Shown here one piece after another: positions 51,251 to 62,388 of a stretch of 64,000 nt of DNA; position 1 is the stretch's first letter; each line of letters starts with the position of its first letter. The notes under the pieces were generated by a model that saw nothing but the letters and a program-made list of their open reading frames with translations, made no database searches and was not told the DNA's origin. A program made the translations under genes and the position numbers. The DNA comes from Lunularia cruciata. Its lineage: Eukaryota > Streptophyta > Marchantiopsida > Lunulariales > Lunulariaceae. The stretch is taken from positions 2,299,001 through 2,363,000 of the forward strand of contig OX419756.1 in assembly GCA_948567375.1 (NCBI GenBank). Direction: 5' to 3'.

Positions 51251-52900
51251 GAGGTTCATACATGGAGTCTGGCAATGCTCTTTGAGTCGTGCATGTTGTC
51301 TTGTATATCTTCTACTTAAAAAAGTTCCTTCCTGTATCCTCCTCCCTCACTAGGAAACCTTTGATCAGAAAACCTTTGAAATGTTGTAGTGTTGAAAATT
51401 TTGAAGAGACATCGGAAGAAGGACTTTGAGTGTTTTGCAAGGAGACATAGGGACATACCATTTGAGATGGTGTATTGATATATGGGCTCCTTATAGCTTT
51501 TCTTGCACCAAGTGGTTGACAAAGATCAATAACATCTTCATTTTGCTAATCATACGTATAGATCAAAGGAGAAGAGGAGGCATGAAACGACTTCACAATT
51601 AGTATAGGCTCACCGAGAGTCTCCGTATCTCCCTATTATCCGGAACTCACATCTTAATAATAAAAATGATTATCAAAATCTTACTTTACCAAAGGAATAC
51701 GGCTTAAGCTTCCAACCAATGTATAAGCTCAAAGATCACTCGGAGACAAAAATCTACCGATCTCTTTAACAAGTGTATCTCATATCTTATTTTTAACAAT
51801 AATGACCATCAAATTTTTGAGCTTTCAATGAAAAATGTCTTGGGATCTATAATTTGTAAAATTATGACATAAGATTATATTATATTGGACTATATTATAA
51901 TATAGACAAATAATCATAACATGGATAAGTCTAAATCAAAACACAACATGGATGATGGATGGAAGGCCACAGCTCAAGTTTGATATATTTAAGTCAAGAC
52001 CACTCAGATTAGGTGATTTAGGAAATGAGTATGAGGTATTTGTCCCAAATCTTATCAAAAACCCTCCAAAGATGCTTCTAACTAGCCCAGAGAGAGCGCC
52101 TAAAACACATTCTTGAAAAAGTACTAAAACAAACTCTTGAAAAAGTACTGAAAAGAGTTATAGGATAGGTACAAAGGATGGACCACATGCATGATTGGAT
52201 TTTGATGTGGTGACCCACCTTGCTTTGCATTGTTAGTACAATTTTTTACATTGTTTGTAAATAAATAGAAGGTTGGGAAAGCTTTTAAGAACTCAAGAGT
52301 GTGTTACTTATTGTCAGCCTAGAAGGTAACCACAAAAGAGGATGAGAAGATAACATAGGAAAAACACCTTGGCTCTTTCATGTACAAAGACCTCATGATT
52401 CTGACGATCCTAATCATGATCTTTATAAATGTGAGTCCTCATTGGTAACAACCCTTAGGTCAAATTTTGTAAACAAAGAATTCCATCCCAAATGCCACCC
52501 ACTTGGAACATGATTGGCCTGATAGTCAGTTCACCTTGGAGAATTCAAATGACTTGAATGTGCAACCACCTAGACAAAGAATAGAAATAAATGATTGTTT
52601 GTGGCCAAAATGCTTGCATGCACAAATAGCGGCATTTCACCAAGGACGTACACACCAAATTCAAAAATGATTGGTCCCAAGCTATAAATACAAGGCATTG
52701 CCTCGTGTAGCAAATTCTTTTCAACTTAAAAAATATGCAAATTTGTGCATAGAGTCTCTTGCAATTCTGTTGGCAAACAACAAGAGCCAAAAGTTGAGAG
52801 CTCAAGAGATTGGGTGAGTGAGTGTTTGGGTAGATCTTGTTTTCCCCAAAGAAATTGTGAGTAAGCACAATGACTATCCTACTAGGAAGATGTAGAGCAC
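51250..52900. other. AT-rich repeat-derived DNA, no gene seen
   Basis: Only short, featureless reading frames are present. A 27-base near-repeat ('cttgaaaaagtact' twice) lies at about 52110-52150. The minus-strand frame 52545-52976 has no recognisable domain. Confidence 0.4.
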
Positions 52901-54900
52901 TTCTTGAGGTCATACTAAAATCACCCGGACTGAGTATGTATGCATTGCATTGTAGGGAGGAGATCATCCGCAACAAGAAACTTGATTTCTTGTTGTGGAA
53001 CTAGAATTTGAGTGACTTAGCAATGATTATAGAAATGAGCAATAATTGAGACATTAGGTTAGAAGCATTAAAAGAGAATTTGTTTGCATGGACCAAAGTG
53101 AATTGGTGGAAGGTGCTTCAGCCTACAGCTGTATGTTCTCACTATGCAATGACCATACATCCCATGGACTTGTCACAATGGTAAAATATACAAGGATATC
53201 AAGGCATCATTCAAGGAAAAGAACTTGAGCAATGGGTGGAGAATTGAGGGATACAAGGAGCCCATACAAAGAGCAATTTTAGAAACAATCATGAAGTTGT
53301 GCAAGAGTAAATGCACATTTATGCAAACATGAGCCAAGTGAACATCTTCCAATACTTTCATGAGGGAAGACTAGTGAACTGGGTAGAGATTTTTTATCAA
53401 CAAGTTGATGACATGTGTGGAGACTTAAAAAAGGAAGATGGAGTCACTTCTCATGTTGCCTTTCATGATACAATTTTACATAGGGATGAAATTACACACA
53501 AAAGAAAAAGAAGAAGTTCCCATTCCATTTTTATCATCAAGAATACTTTTATAGGGACCCAAATGTAGCTATGAAGTGCAAGAAGTATAGAGGGCTGATC
53601 AAAAGTATGCCAAGTTGAAGAACATATACATGCATGCATGTGAAGGAGGTATAAATACCTTGGGATGCCTACAAAAGAGGAAGGAGTTATCAACATAACT
53701 AAAAGTACAAGCATCAAAGAAGAGGAAGTTGCAAGTAGTTGACAATTCCTCAAAAAAAGACATTGACAAAGAAAATCATGAAATAGTAGAGGAAGATGTC
53801 ACGATAGAGGATGTTGTGATAGATGAAGATCACAAGGACACAAACAAAGAAGAAGATATCCTAGAGATATCCCAAGAAGGAGAGTTGAGCCAAGAGGACA
53901 TGATTGCCCGAAAGAAGAAATAATGAGTGAGGAGTACTCCACCCGCATAGAGCTCTCCTTAGACTTGGAAGTAGGGATGGATGCTCATCATGATTGTGTA
54001 CAATTGGTGCCAATACAAGAAGAAGTGTCTGAAGAAGAAGTAGGAGGCTGAGTTTTTAAAGAAGTGCAAGGAGACCTTTCACAAGCATGACAAAATCCTT
54101 GTAGCAATGCATCTTTAGATAGATGTAGAAGCATCCTACCCAATCAATATCCAAGGAAAGCACAACAACAAGGTTAGACCTTTAGGGACAAATGGTGGTA
54201 ACAAGATCCATGTCAAAGGAGTAGAGAATGCAAAAGAAGAATGAAGGCCAAATGCCAAGGAAGGACATGGTCTCTTGTTCAAAGAGATCATGAAAGAGGC
54301 AAGGAAGAACAAGGAGGCAAAAATGTTGAAGGCCAAGGAAGAAGAATCCACACAAGCATGGATATAGGAAAGAGAGGGAGATGTGTATTTGGCCAAAGAT
54401 ATGACCACTACTCATGAGGAAGTAAGAGAGGAGGTACATATTCTGTTTCTCACCAAGAAGCAAAAGAGAAAAAGAAAATCCAACCACAAGATGAGTAATA
54501 TGTAAGCCAACCCACTGACAAATGAACACCACTCTTGTTGGAAGTGATCTGTAGGGTAGGTCCAACTCTTCATGAGTTAGAAAAAATCTTCCTTACTACC
54601 AAGAATTGGACAAATCAATCATCGACCACATGAAATTGGCCACCCACTTTCATTGGGTTGCTCAAGGAGCTAATGCATAGAATGCAAGAGCTCATGAGTA
54701 GCTTAGGAAGATCAAGGAGCAGCTTAAGACTAAATAAGAGAATCATCATGATTTTCTACAAATGATAGATAAGTGGAGGAAGGTAGAGCAAGCAAGATGG
54801 GAGAAGTATGACGGAGATCTACAATCAATGTAGGCAAAGGTACAAATCCTTAATCTTGGAATTGAGCAAAAAAGTGCAGAATACAACTATGAAAACCCAC
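52900..54900 (+). other. Decayed plus-strand coding relic, acidic and coiled-coil
   Basis: Interrupted plus-strand coding runs through this stretch: a segment with SQVNIFQYFHEGRLVNWVE (53311-53568), an acidic Asp/Glu-rich segment (53729-53923) and a helix-rich segment (about 54640-54900, KWRKVEQARWEKYDGDLQ). No domain is recognised. Content and setting suggest the body of the same kind of AT-rich repeat as at 1-7 kb and 8-9 kb, ending where the dispersed LTR-like part begins at about 54905. Confidence 0.4.
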
Positions 54901-54904
54901 TATC

Positions 54905-55110
54905 AACATATTAATAGTATAATCAGTAAGAATAGGTCTTTCTCTCAAAGATACAAGTTGTAAATGACTAAAAGTGAAGCCAAAGTCTCATGGGTTGTCT
55001 ATTCTTGGCTATTTAACCTCTTAGGCAAGAACCACTCCAAAAAGAGGGTAGTGATACTCACTGTATCACCCTAAAAAAAAGAGAAACTAACAACCATTCT
55101 CACAAAAGAT
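54905..55110 (+). repeat. Dispersed LTR-like motif, copy at 55.0 kb
   Basis: The stretch begins 'tagtataatcagtaagaatag' like the copy near 9735 and contains 'tttaacctcttaggcaagaacc'. Related copies lie at about 7187-7430 (minus), 7671-7770 (plus, partial), 9735-9960 (plus) and 58140-58290 (minus). It marks a repeat family spread on both sides of the gene island. Confidence 0.7.
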
Positions 55111-57700
55111 TTAATCTAATGAGCTCTTGATAGTGGTTCACTTCATGCCAAGTGTCCCTTCCTCATGAAAATCCTCTTTACTCCAAATATTTGTCCCTTG
55201 CCCAAATGTGTAGCACTTTGAAGGTCAATTTTCACCCTAAAGGTTGATTTTCAAGCTAAAGATTATTTCATCTTGCAATCATCATTGACTATATACGTCT
55301 CTTCCCAAAAGGCACAATCCCAATGAAAGACAAAATTGACTATCTACTTGGCTTTTCTATTCCATGGTACTCTCAATGCTACATCATTCCCAAAACCTTT
55401 CTTCACATTAACTTGCCCAGTCAAAATGTCAAGGTTAACTTCCTTGATCTATGCATATTTTGTAACCACGTACTCAAGCACTCATTCCAGCTACATGTCA
55501 AGGTTAATTGATATAGTGAGATATAGTGTGAATTTCCTAAGTAGGTACTCAAACACACACTTCTATCACAAGATTCCTCACCTCTACTAAGCATACAACC
55601 AAAGATGTGAGGAGTGCAAGCAATTTAGCACAAATTCTAAAGAAATCATTGAGCTCAATACTTCAATTATGAAAGAAGTGAACATATCTTCTTTGGGTTG
55701 CAACCCATATATCTTCTCATGCACATAGACACTTAAGGAGTTGCTACTTCTTTCCTTTTATTCTTCTCAACCTCTCTCAATCCACTCAATCCTCCTCACA
55801 CAATCACACATGCTCCCAATTTGAATTCCCAAGTTCTTAAACTTCTTGTCGAGGGTGAGGAAATCCTGATTGGTCTTGCACTGATTAACTCTACAAAAAG
55901 TGGAAAGGATCTAAGCCCAATGTGGGTATTTAAGGTGATGGTCCAACCATTATGAATGTTTGGTAGGTATGCACTTTGGTGAGCAGTCACTCCTCACACA
56001 TTTGACTTGTTACCACGATCAAACAATCATGAGTTGTAGTTCTTGATCTGTTAGCACCACATTTAAGTTCTTGTGATCCTTGCAAACTCATTGACTTTCA
56101 GGCCAAGGTGCTTCCAAGCCAAATGATCTCTTGGACAAAGGTTGTCCTAGGCCAGAGGTCATCCTTTCAAGATGAAACCTTTGACAAGAGAACCCAAGGC
56201 AAGGGGTTCTCTTGCAAAAGGTTTCCTTGTCTAAAAGTCTTCTTTGTAGAAGAGCCAATTCATGGGCTCCTCATTTAGATCCACCATTGCTGGCCAATAC
56301 ATTCCCTCCATATCATCTTTCCTATTAAGGATAAAATTTCCCTCAAGGTGGATGGAAAACAAGAATTAGCCTCCCTTCTTCCATTTTGACCAACTATTTC
56401 TTTATCTTTGTGAGTAAACTAAGTAATTTGAAATAAAAGAGGTGTATTTTAGAAAGAAATGGGACATCACAACAAATAATAGCTTTGTGCCCAAGATAAA
56501 GAAGTGACCATACTAAAGGCCAAGTTGGAGCAAGCATGAATCAAGTTTATTACCAATGAAATCAGGCACAAGAACTACAAGGAGCTTGCAAAAATTTTTA
56601 TTCAGGAGTTAACGAAGCAAGTAGATCAACAAGAGAAGAGAGAAGAACTCATCCACATACATGTGTGGTAGGATTTGTAAGGATAGATTTAGGCCATGCA
56701 TGTGAACTTAGAGGAGGAACATGCTTGAGTGTTCACAACAATGGAAGCTATAGTGAATTAGATGATTGAACACATAGAGAAACTAGCAAAGACCTTCCCT
56801 CATCAAGTCAGGTTGCATAACCTAAAGACCTATATTCATGAATTGGAAACAAATCTATACAACAACCTGCACACCTGTTCACTTGGCTTAAAGAGCATAC
56901 TAGCCAAAAGTTTGAGTACACATTGAGGACAATGCTCTTTGGGTTTGCAAACCGCAATGGAAAGGTTGACCTTCTCCAAAGGATGTGTAAAGGCAAACTT
57001 AGTTCTTTGGAGTAGTATAAAGATTTTTTATATTAAAAATTGTAAAATAGTCCAAGTGTAAAACAATCATTCGTTTAGTAGTACAAAGACAAAATATTTT
57101 GGGCCAAAGATCTTTGTGATTGTAGGTAACAGACTCACAATAATTTTGTGAGGGATCAATTTTGTAGTAGAAGACCTTGTGATAATTAGCCAAATTAGAA
57201 GTAAATGACAAAAATTGATGAGCTGATCTAGCATTGCCACTTAGGAAGATCTTAAATAAGTTAGATTAGGATAAGATAAGATAATCAAAAAGGATTAGCA
57301 ATGAATTATGTACATGTTACTAGGAGATTTCTAGTAAATCATAGCTTTTTTATTTCTTTTGTGAGAGATTAGGAATATTATAAAAGGCTTCAACCCAATG
57401 TAAACTAAGTTCATTTTTTTATTCATGAAATAAATTTTTGGAAATGAATTTTTGTTACCCAAAGATCTCTATGCTGTTTTTTTATGTTGTTTGTTTGCAT
57501 TCTACTTGATGTGTCATTTTCTTGATTGAGTAGTGGTGAGGAGCTTGAAGTAGAAATGTAGGTGCTAGATTGAGGACAATCATTCAAACTTGTATAGAAT
57601 GTGGGATCTCCATGATTTTTAATAATCAAAGCAATTTGTTGAGTGGCTAATAAAGACTCTGAGTATCATGAAGTACCACAACTCTTTGAAAATTGCACCT
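55110..57700. other. AT-rich repeat DNA with a coiled-coil relic
   Basis: No live gene is seen. A plus-strand helix-rich relic at about 56540-57000 (KNYKELAKIFIQELTKQVDQ) resembles the coiled-coil part of the host repeat at 1-6360. From about 57000 the non-coding part shares weak landmarks with 6400-7300 ('ttagattaggataagataag' near 57260). Confidence 0.4.
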
Positions 57701-57790
57701 TCTAGGAAGTGTAGTATGCATTTTTTTATGGTTGTAATCATTAGAGTGATAGGATCTTTGTGGTGAAACTATTTGCATAGCAAGGACTAC

Positions 57791-58070
57791 TTTTGGTCTA
57801 TGTACAATGCTTGTGATGCTCTTAACAACTTTCATTTTCTTCATGATATAGTCTTGACACTAACAAAGTTGGAAGCATTCATGAAGATCAAGCAATAATG
57901 ACTATTAGCCTAGTTGCATCCTATGCAAGGAACTTTTGGTCTGTGGACAATGCTCGTGATGCTAACAACATTCATTTTCTTCAAGATAGTCTTGATGACA
58001 CTCACAAGGTTGGAAGCGTTCATGAAGATCAAGCAATAATGACCATTAGCCTAGTTGCATCTTTCACTGG
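57791..58070 (+). repeat. Two-copy tandem duplication, unit about 143 bp
   Basis: Units start 'ttttggtct' at 57791 and 57934 and share 'catgaagatcaagcaataat' and 'agcctagttgcatc'. The second unit keeps an open frame in which MTISLVAS occurs at both ends. It lies just inside the reversed dispersed motif at 58.2 kb. Confidence 0.85.
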
Positions 58071-58139
58071 CCAAGTGATCTATGAAGCAAAGTGATTTTT
58101 GTGATGAATGAACCATCACCTTTAGTAAAAGTTTGAAAT

Positions 58140-58290
58140 AGATTTGTGATGAAAGTGATTTTTCTTTTTCTTTTTTGGTAGTGCATGTAGAGGGTGATAC
58201 TAAACTTCTTTTGTAGTGATTCTTGCACAAGATAGGAAAAAATAAAGAATTATCATTTGTGATAATTTCTTTGACCTTCTAGTCATTTCT
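58140..58290 (-). repeat. Dispersed LTR-like motif, copy at 58.2 kb (reversed)
   Basis: In reverse complement this reads 'gcaagaatcactacaaaag', then 'tatcaccctctacatgcac', and matches the 7.3, 9.86 and 55.0 kb copies. Together with the coiled-coil relic at 56.5 kb it repeats the arrangement of the left copy at 1-7.4 kb. Confidence 0.6.
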
Positions 58291-59392
58291 AACTTGTGTC
58301 TTTGTGTGAACGACCTAGTCTTCTTCTTTTTTATCACATTTTGGTCAACATTGATTCACTACATATGGTTCACTTATTTTTGAGTTGCTCCATATAGTTC
58401 ACTTCAAAATATGTCACTATTTAGTCATTATTGAGTGCTAGTATATTTGGGATTCTAGTGCATAAACTAAAAATTATTTTCATGAAAAATAGATAGGTGC
58501 ATAATATATAAGTACTAGATTCATATTTTACAAATAAAGCTACTTTAGAAAGTGGATAACTAAGGAGAATACTAATTAGTGAATGTATTGTGGTCTAGAT
58601 TTATGATCTTGGAGATAGATGAAAGGAGATTTGTAAGATCACTACTAAAATCAAAAAGGATATTTAATATTATGTTTCACTATGATTTGAGTTTACTAAG
58701 AGGTAAGGTAATAGAAGGATCAATTTAAGAGATGAAGATTGCAACTGTAGATCAGTTTTCTTGTCCAACTAGAGCCAAGAAATTAATTAATATTCAACTT
58801 CAACCCTAAATAAAGGGACATTATACCATTTGTTAATGACTAGTATGATCTTTATAGTACACACAATTCTCAATTTTTTTACTTTTTAGAGGCAATCTAG
58901 AGAGCTTTTGTCTGTTTTATGCTTCTCAATCATTGTTTAGTTTATTAACTTTGAGTTATGTTAGATTTTTGCATCATTAAATTGTTTCATTTTTTATTTG
59001 ATTCCATCTCATGATAAATCTTCTGTTAATTATATGGATCTTAAAATGGTATGTATCTTTATCACTATCTCTTCTCATTATAAAGAAAGAGAATTGAGTG
59101 AAAATAGTGTTTAATTTATAAGCTAGAGTTTAAGAATCTTTTTCAATATACATTCTCGATATATCAATAATTATTAAAGATTTGTATCTTCCAAAAGTGT
59201 TTTTTGAGTATTGGCAAGATTCGAGGTCAATGAAGTATTTGACCTTCAAGAAGACTTTATCTCTAAGAAGTATTTGATCTTAAGAAATTCAATGTATAAG
59301 AATTTTTTCTAAAATAAGAATCAGACCAGAGAATTTCAACTTTAAATTATAAATTCAAAGTTTACCCTAAATCTCATAATGGAGTGTATATA

Positions 59393-59515
59393 TATCACCA
59401 ACTTGAGGAGTATAATTTAACACCAGAGTCCAATAAATTAACATTATTTTGGTGTTAAATTATACTCATAAAGTTGGTGATACTTATAAGAATGTTAAGT
59501 TATTGGACTCTGGTG
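59393..59515. repeat. Interleaved inverted repeats (order A-B-A'-B')
   Basis: Arm A (59393-59425) is the reverse complement of A' (59450-59482) over 33 bases with about three mismatches. Arm B (59421-59445) is the reverse complement of B' (59491-59515) over 25 bases with about two mismatches. A and B overlap by five bases (cacca). The arms alternate rather than nest, so the two hairpins exclude one another or form a pseudoknot-like shape. Confidence 0.85.
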
Positions 59516-60022
59516 GATATCAAAACTAGGTTGCTTGATTTTTCTTGATCTTCCACCTCAAACAATATTCAATATAAAGGAATTAATTGACTTAGAAAAG
59601 GCATTTTTTTATTTTGACTCCTCTTGTTCTAGTGCTAGCAAATTGCTTTTGAGATAGAATAGCAAATTGCTTTTGAGTTTCTATCTCTTGACCTTGGTAA
59701 TTTTTCCTTATAAGGACAAAGAAGGTAAGAAGATCCAAAGGTGGGTTAAGGAGAAGGAACTAATCACAAATTTTCCACTATCAATATATAAGACAATGAG
59801 TACAAATATCAGTTATAAAGAATGTACAAGAGGCTACTCAAAATCTCAATCTATAATTCTTAATTGAGTATGAGGAAAAAGGGAATAAAAGGTGATTTTT
59901 TGATTATGGAGGAGATGAAAGAATGAAGATTGGAGTTAGAATAATCACAACATAGAATCTTTGAAGTCTTCATGCTCTATGAAATATACCTAACTAGAGC
60001 ATAATCACTCTAAGAGGGTGGA

Positions 60023-60523
60023 AATACTAATTTGCTATATTAGCTAATAAAACTGTACTCCATTTTAAGACTATTGAGATAGAAATCATTAAGGCAAGAT
60101 CTATTTGAGTCGTTGAAACATGAAATTTATTAATTGATCAACTTTTGAGAACTTAATAGTTCCACTAATGAAGATTTCAGTGAATTTGAGTAGCAAGTAA
60201 CAGATCTAAGCAAGATTTTGATGAGATAGAAGCTTGTTCTAGCCTCACAAGGTCATCCTTGTTTGGACCTCCAATACTAATTTGCTATACTAGCTAATAA
60301 AAACTATACTTCTTTTAATAATATTAAGATAGAATTCATTAAGGCAAGTTATTTTTGAGGTGTTGAAAAATGAAATGATTAAATTGATCTTCTTTTCATA
60401 GAACTTAATAATTCCACTTATAAAGATCTCAGTAGGAAGTAAGTTATCTAAGCAAGATGTTGATGCGATAAAATGGAAGCTTGGTCTAGCCTCACAAGGT
60501 CATCATCGTTTGGACCTCCAATA
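60023..60523. repeat. Two-copy tandem duplication, unit about 250 bp
   Basis: Units start 'aatactaatttgctata' at 60023 and 60273 and end 'ctagcctcacaaggtcatc...tttggacctccaata'. Identity is moderate, so the duplication is not recent. Confidence 0.85.
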
Positions 60524-61342
60524 TATAGTTCACTTGGTGGTTGAGTGGAAGGTTTATCATCGTCAAGTTTTCACCTATAAAATTGATCTTGGAGGTGGAG
60601 TTGTCATTTGTATCTATAGTCAGAAGATACAAAGAACAATAGTTGAACATTTACAAAGAGCTAGTAGCATTGTACTATAAAGTAGAGTGTTTTTAATACG
60701 ATACTCATATCAAAGGTCAAAGTGAGAGTGTTGTTTTTCAGCTAAAGTAGTTACAAGAAGACATATTATCTACTCAAGTGACTATTAAGGGAGCAATTTG
60801 AACAATATCTTCAGTTTGCTAATTGCCCTAACCTGCCGATTCTAATTATGACTACAATTGTTACCTATATCAACAAGAAGGCTTTCAGTATCATGCTAAA
60901 CCCAATATGCTTTAAAAGCCAGTTAAGTTGACTTTAGTTGAAACTAAGAGTACTCAAGAAGCTGAATATCCTAGCGGTCACTGTCTAGAAATCTAGAATG
61001 GCTGAAAGCAGGTGTGAAAATGGTACATATACTACAACATGAATCATCGAAGCAGCCGAGTGTCCTAAGTTTAACTATATTTATTCTAATTTTAAGAATG
61101 TGCTAAGATGACATGAACATTTAGATTCAAGAAGTAGCAGAGTCTGACTTTCAACATGTTAGAACCCGAGATGTTTTAACAAGGTGGTGAGACGCATAGA
61201 CAAAATAAATTAGCTTCGCGTAAGATTCCACATTTGTATGTGGAGGGTTCACGTGACAGATACACCACTATAGACAGTTTCCCATGTGTTAGCAGCTAAT
61301 GATCAAGGTGTACCGACTCCTGCTCCCAATATTTGTGCGATT

Positions 61343-61643
61343 GCATCCTGCTTTATATCGTGCAACTTACATGAACCGCAGCATGATAAAAATGATATGC
61401 AAAGGGTGCTGGATTGTAAGAATCCTGGTAGGTTTGTGACACTGCATCCTGTTTTATATTGGGCAACTTACATGAACTGCAGTATGATAAAAGGATATGC
61501 AAAGGGTGCTGGATTGTAAGAACCCTGGTAGATTTGTGACACTGCATCTGTTTTTTATTTTGCAACTTCCATGAACTGCAGTATGATAAAATGATATGCA
61601 AAGGGTGCTGGATTGTAAGAATCCTGGTAGATTTGTGACACAA
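61343..61643. repeat. Three-unit tandem repeat, unit about 100 bp, beyond the ClpB 3' end
   Basis: Units start 'gcatc(c)tg' at 61343, 61444 and 61544. Each contains 'aactt(a/c)catgaac(c/t)gca' and 'atatgcaaagggtgctggattgtaag'. They are highly similar, so the array is young. It lies about 0.75-1.05 kb beyond the ClpB stop codon and could reach into the 3' UTR only if that is long. Confidence 0.9.
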
Positions 61644-61649
61644 CCGATG

Positions 61650-62388
61650 TTGCTACAATTGGTCTGGTGCGCATCTCTCGTAAATGAACAAGGCTCCCGG
61701 CAAGGACTATGAATTGTGCGCACAGAATAAAATCTGCACTCAATGAAGGATAATAAATGTTGTATATAGGTTTTCGTGGATAGATTCCCTGCAAACAGTC
61801 ATGCCTGCCATGCAACATCAATAATGATTCCATGGCCCCGTTCATAACGCTCATTTTCGGCATTCCAGACTTGAAGACCCTTTCCCTGAAGCTTCATCGT
61901 TGTAAGGAATTCTCATCGCAGATTTAAGACATGCTAAGATTGATTCCCCGGAGTTGGGCAGAGATTCCCACTGCCCTTCGAGGTAGGACCCGGTACAGTT
62001 TTCATTCGACGAAAATGAATTGCATAGAGAGATCAAGTTGGGTGGTGGGAGTGGAAACCGACATTTGTGCGCAGAAACGAGGGAATCAATCTTGATCACC
62101 ACCCGTTAACTTTTAATCTCAATGGTCAGTGCTACAGCTCTGCTACAAACGGGCCATAACACTACCAACGTCAAAATATGGCGATTGATATACAGTCATG
62201 AAAGATCCTACTAGTATACTTTACACTAATACCTGGAGTAAACCGTCTGATCAAGTTGCTGTGTCTTCCCACAAGTGGTACAGCAGTCCATATGGTACAA
62301 TTTCTCAACATTTCTTAGACATACAAGTTCGTGAGACGTTCCCCAGCTCGTGACTCCTTAATGATGGCGGCAGGGTAACCGTGTACTT
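61650..62388. other. ClpB downstream region, no gene seen
   Basis: This probably contains the ClpB 3' UTR. Overlapping short frames show no domain. Confidence 0.4.

Larger units (their letters stand above)
58290..61260. other. AT-rich DNA with tandem and inverted repeats, no gene seen
   Basis: The sequence is very AT-rich without recognisable coding. It contains an interleaved inverted repeat (59393-59515) and a 250-bp tandem duplication (60023-60523), annotated separately. Confidence 0.5.
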
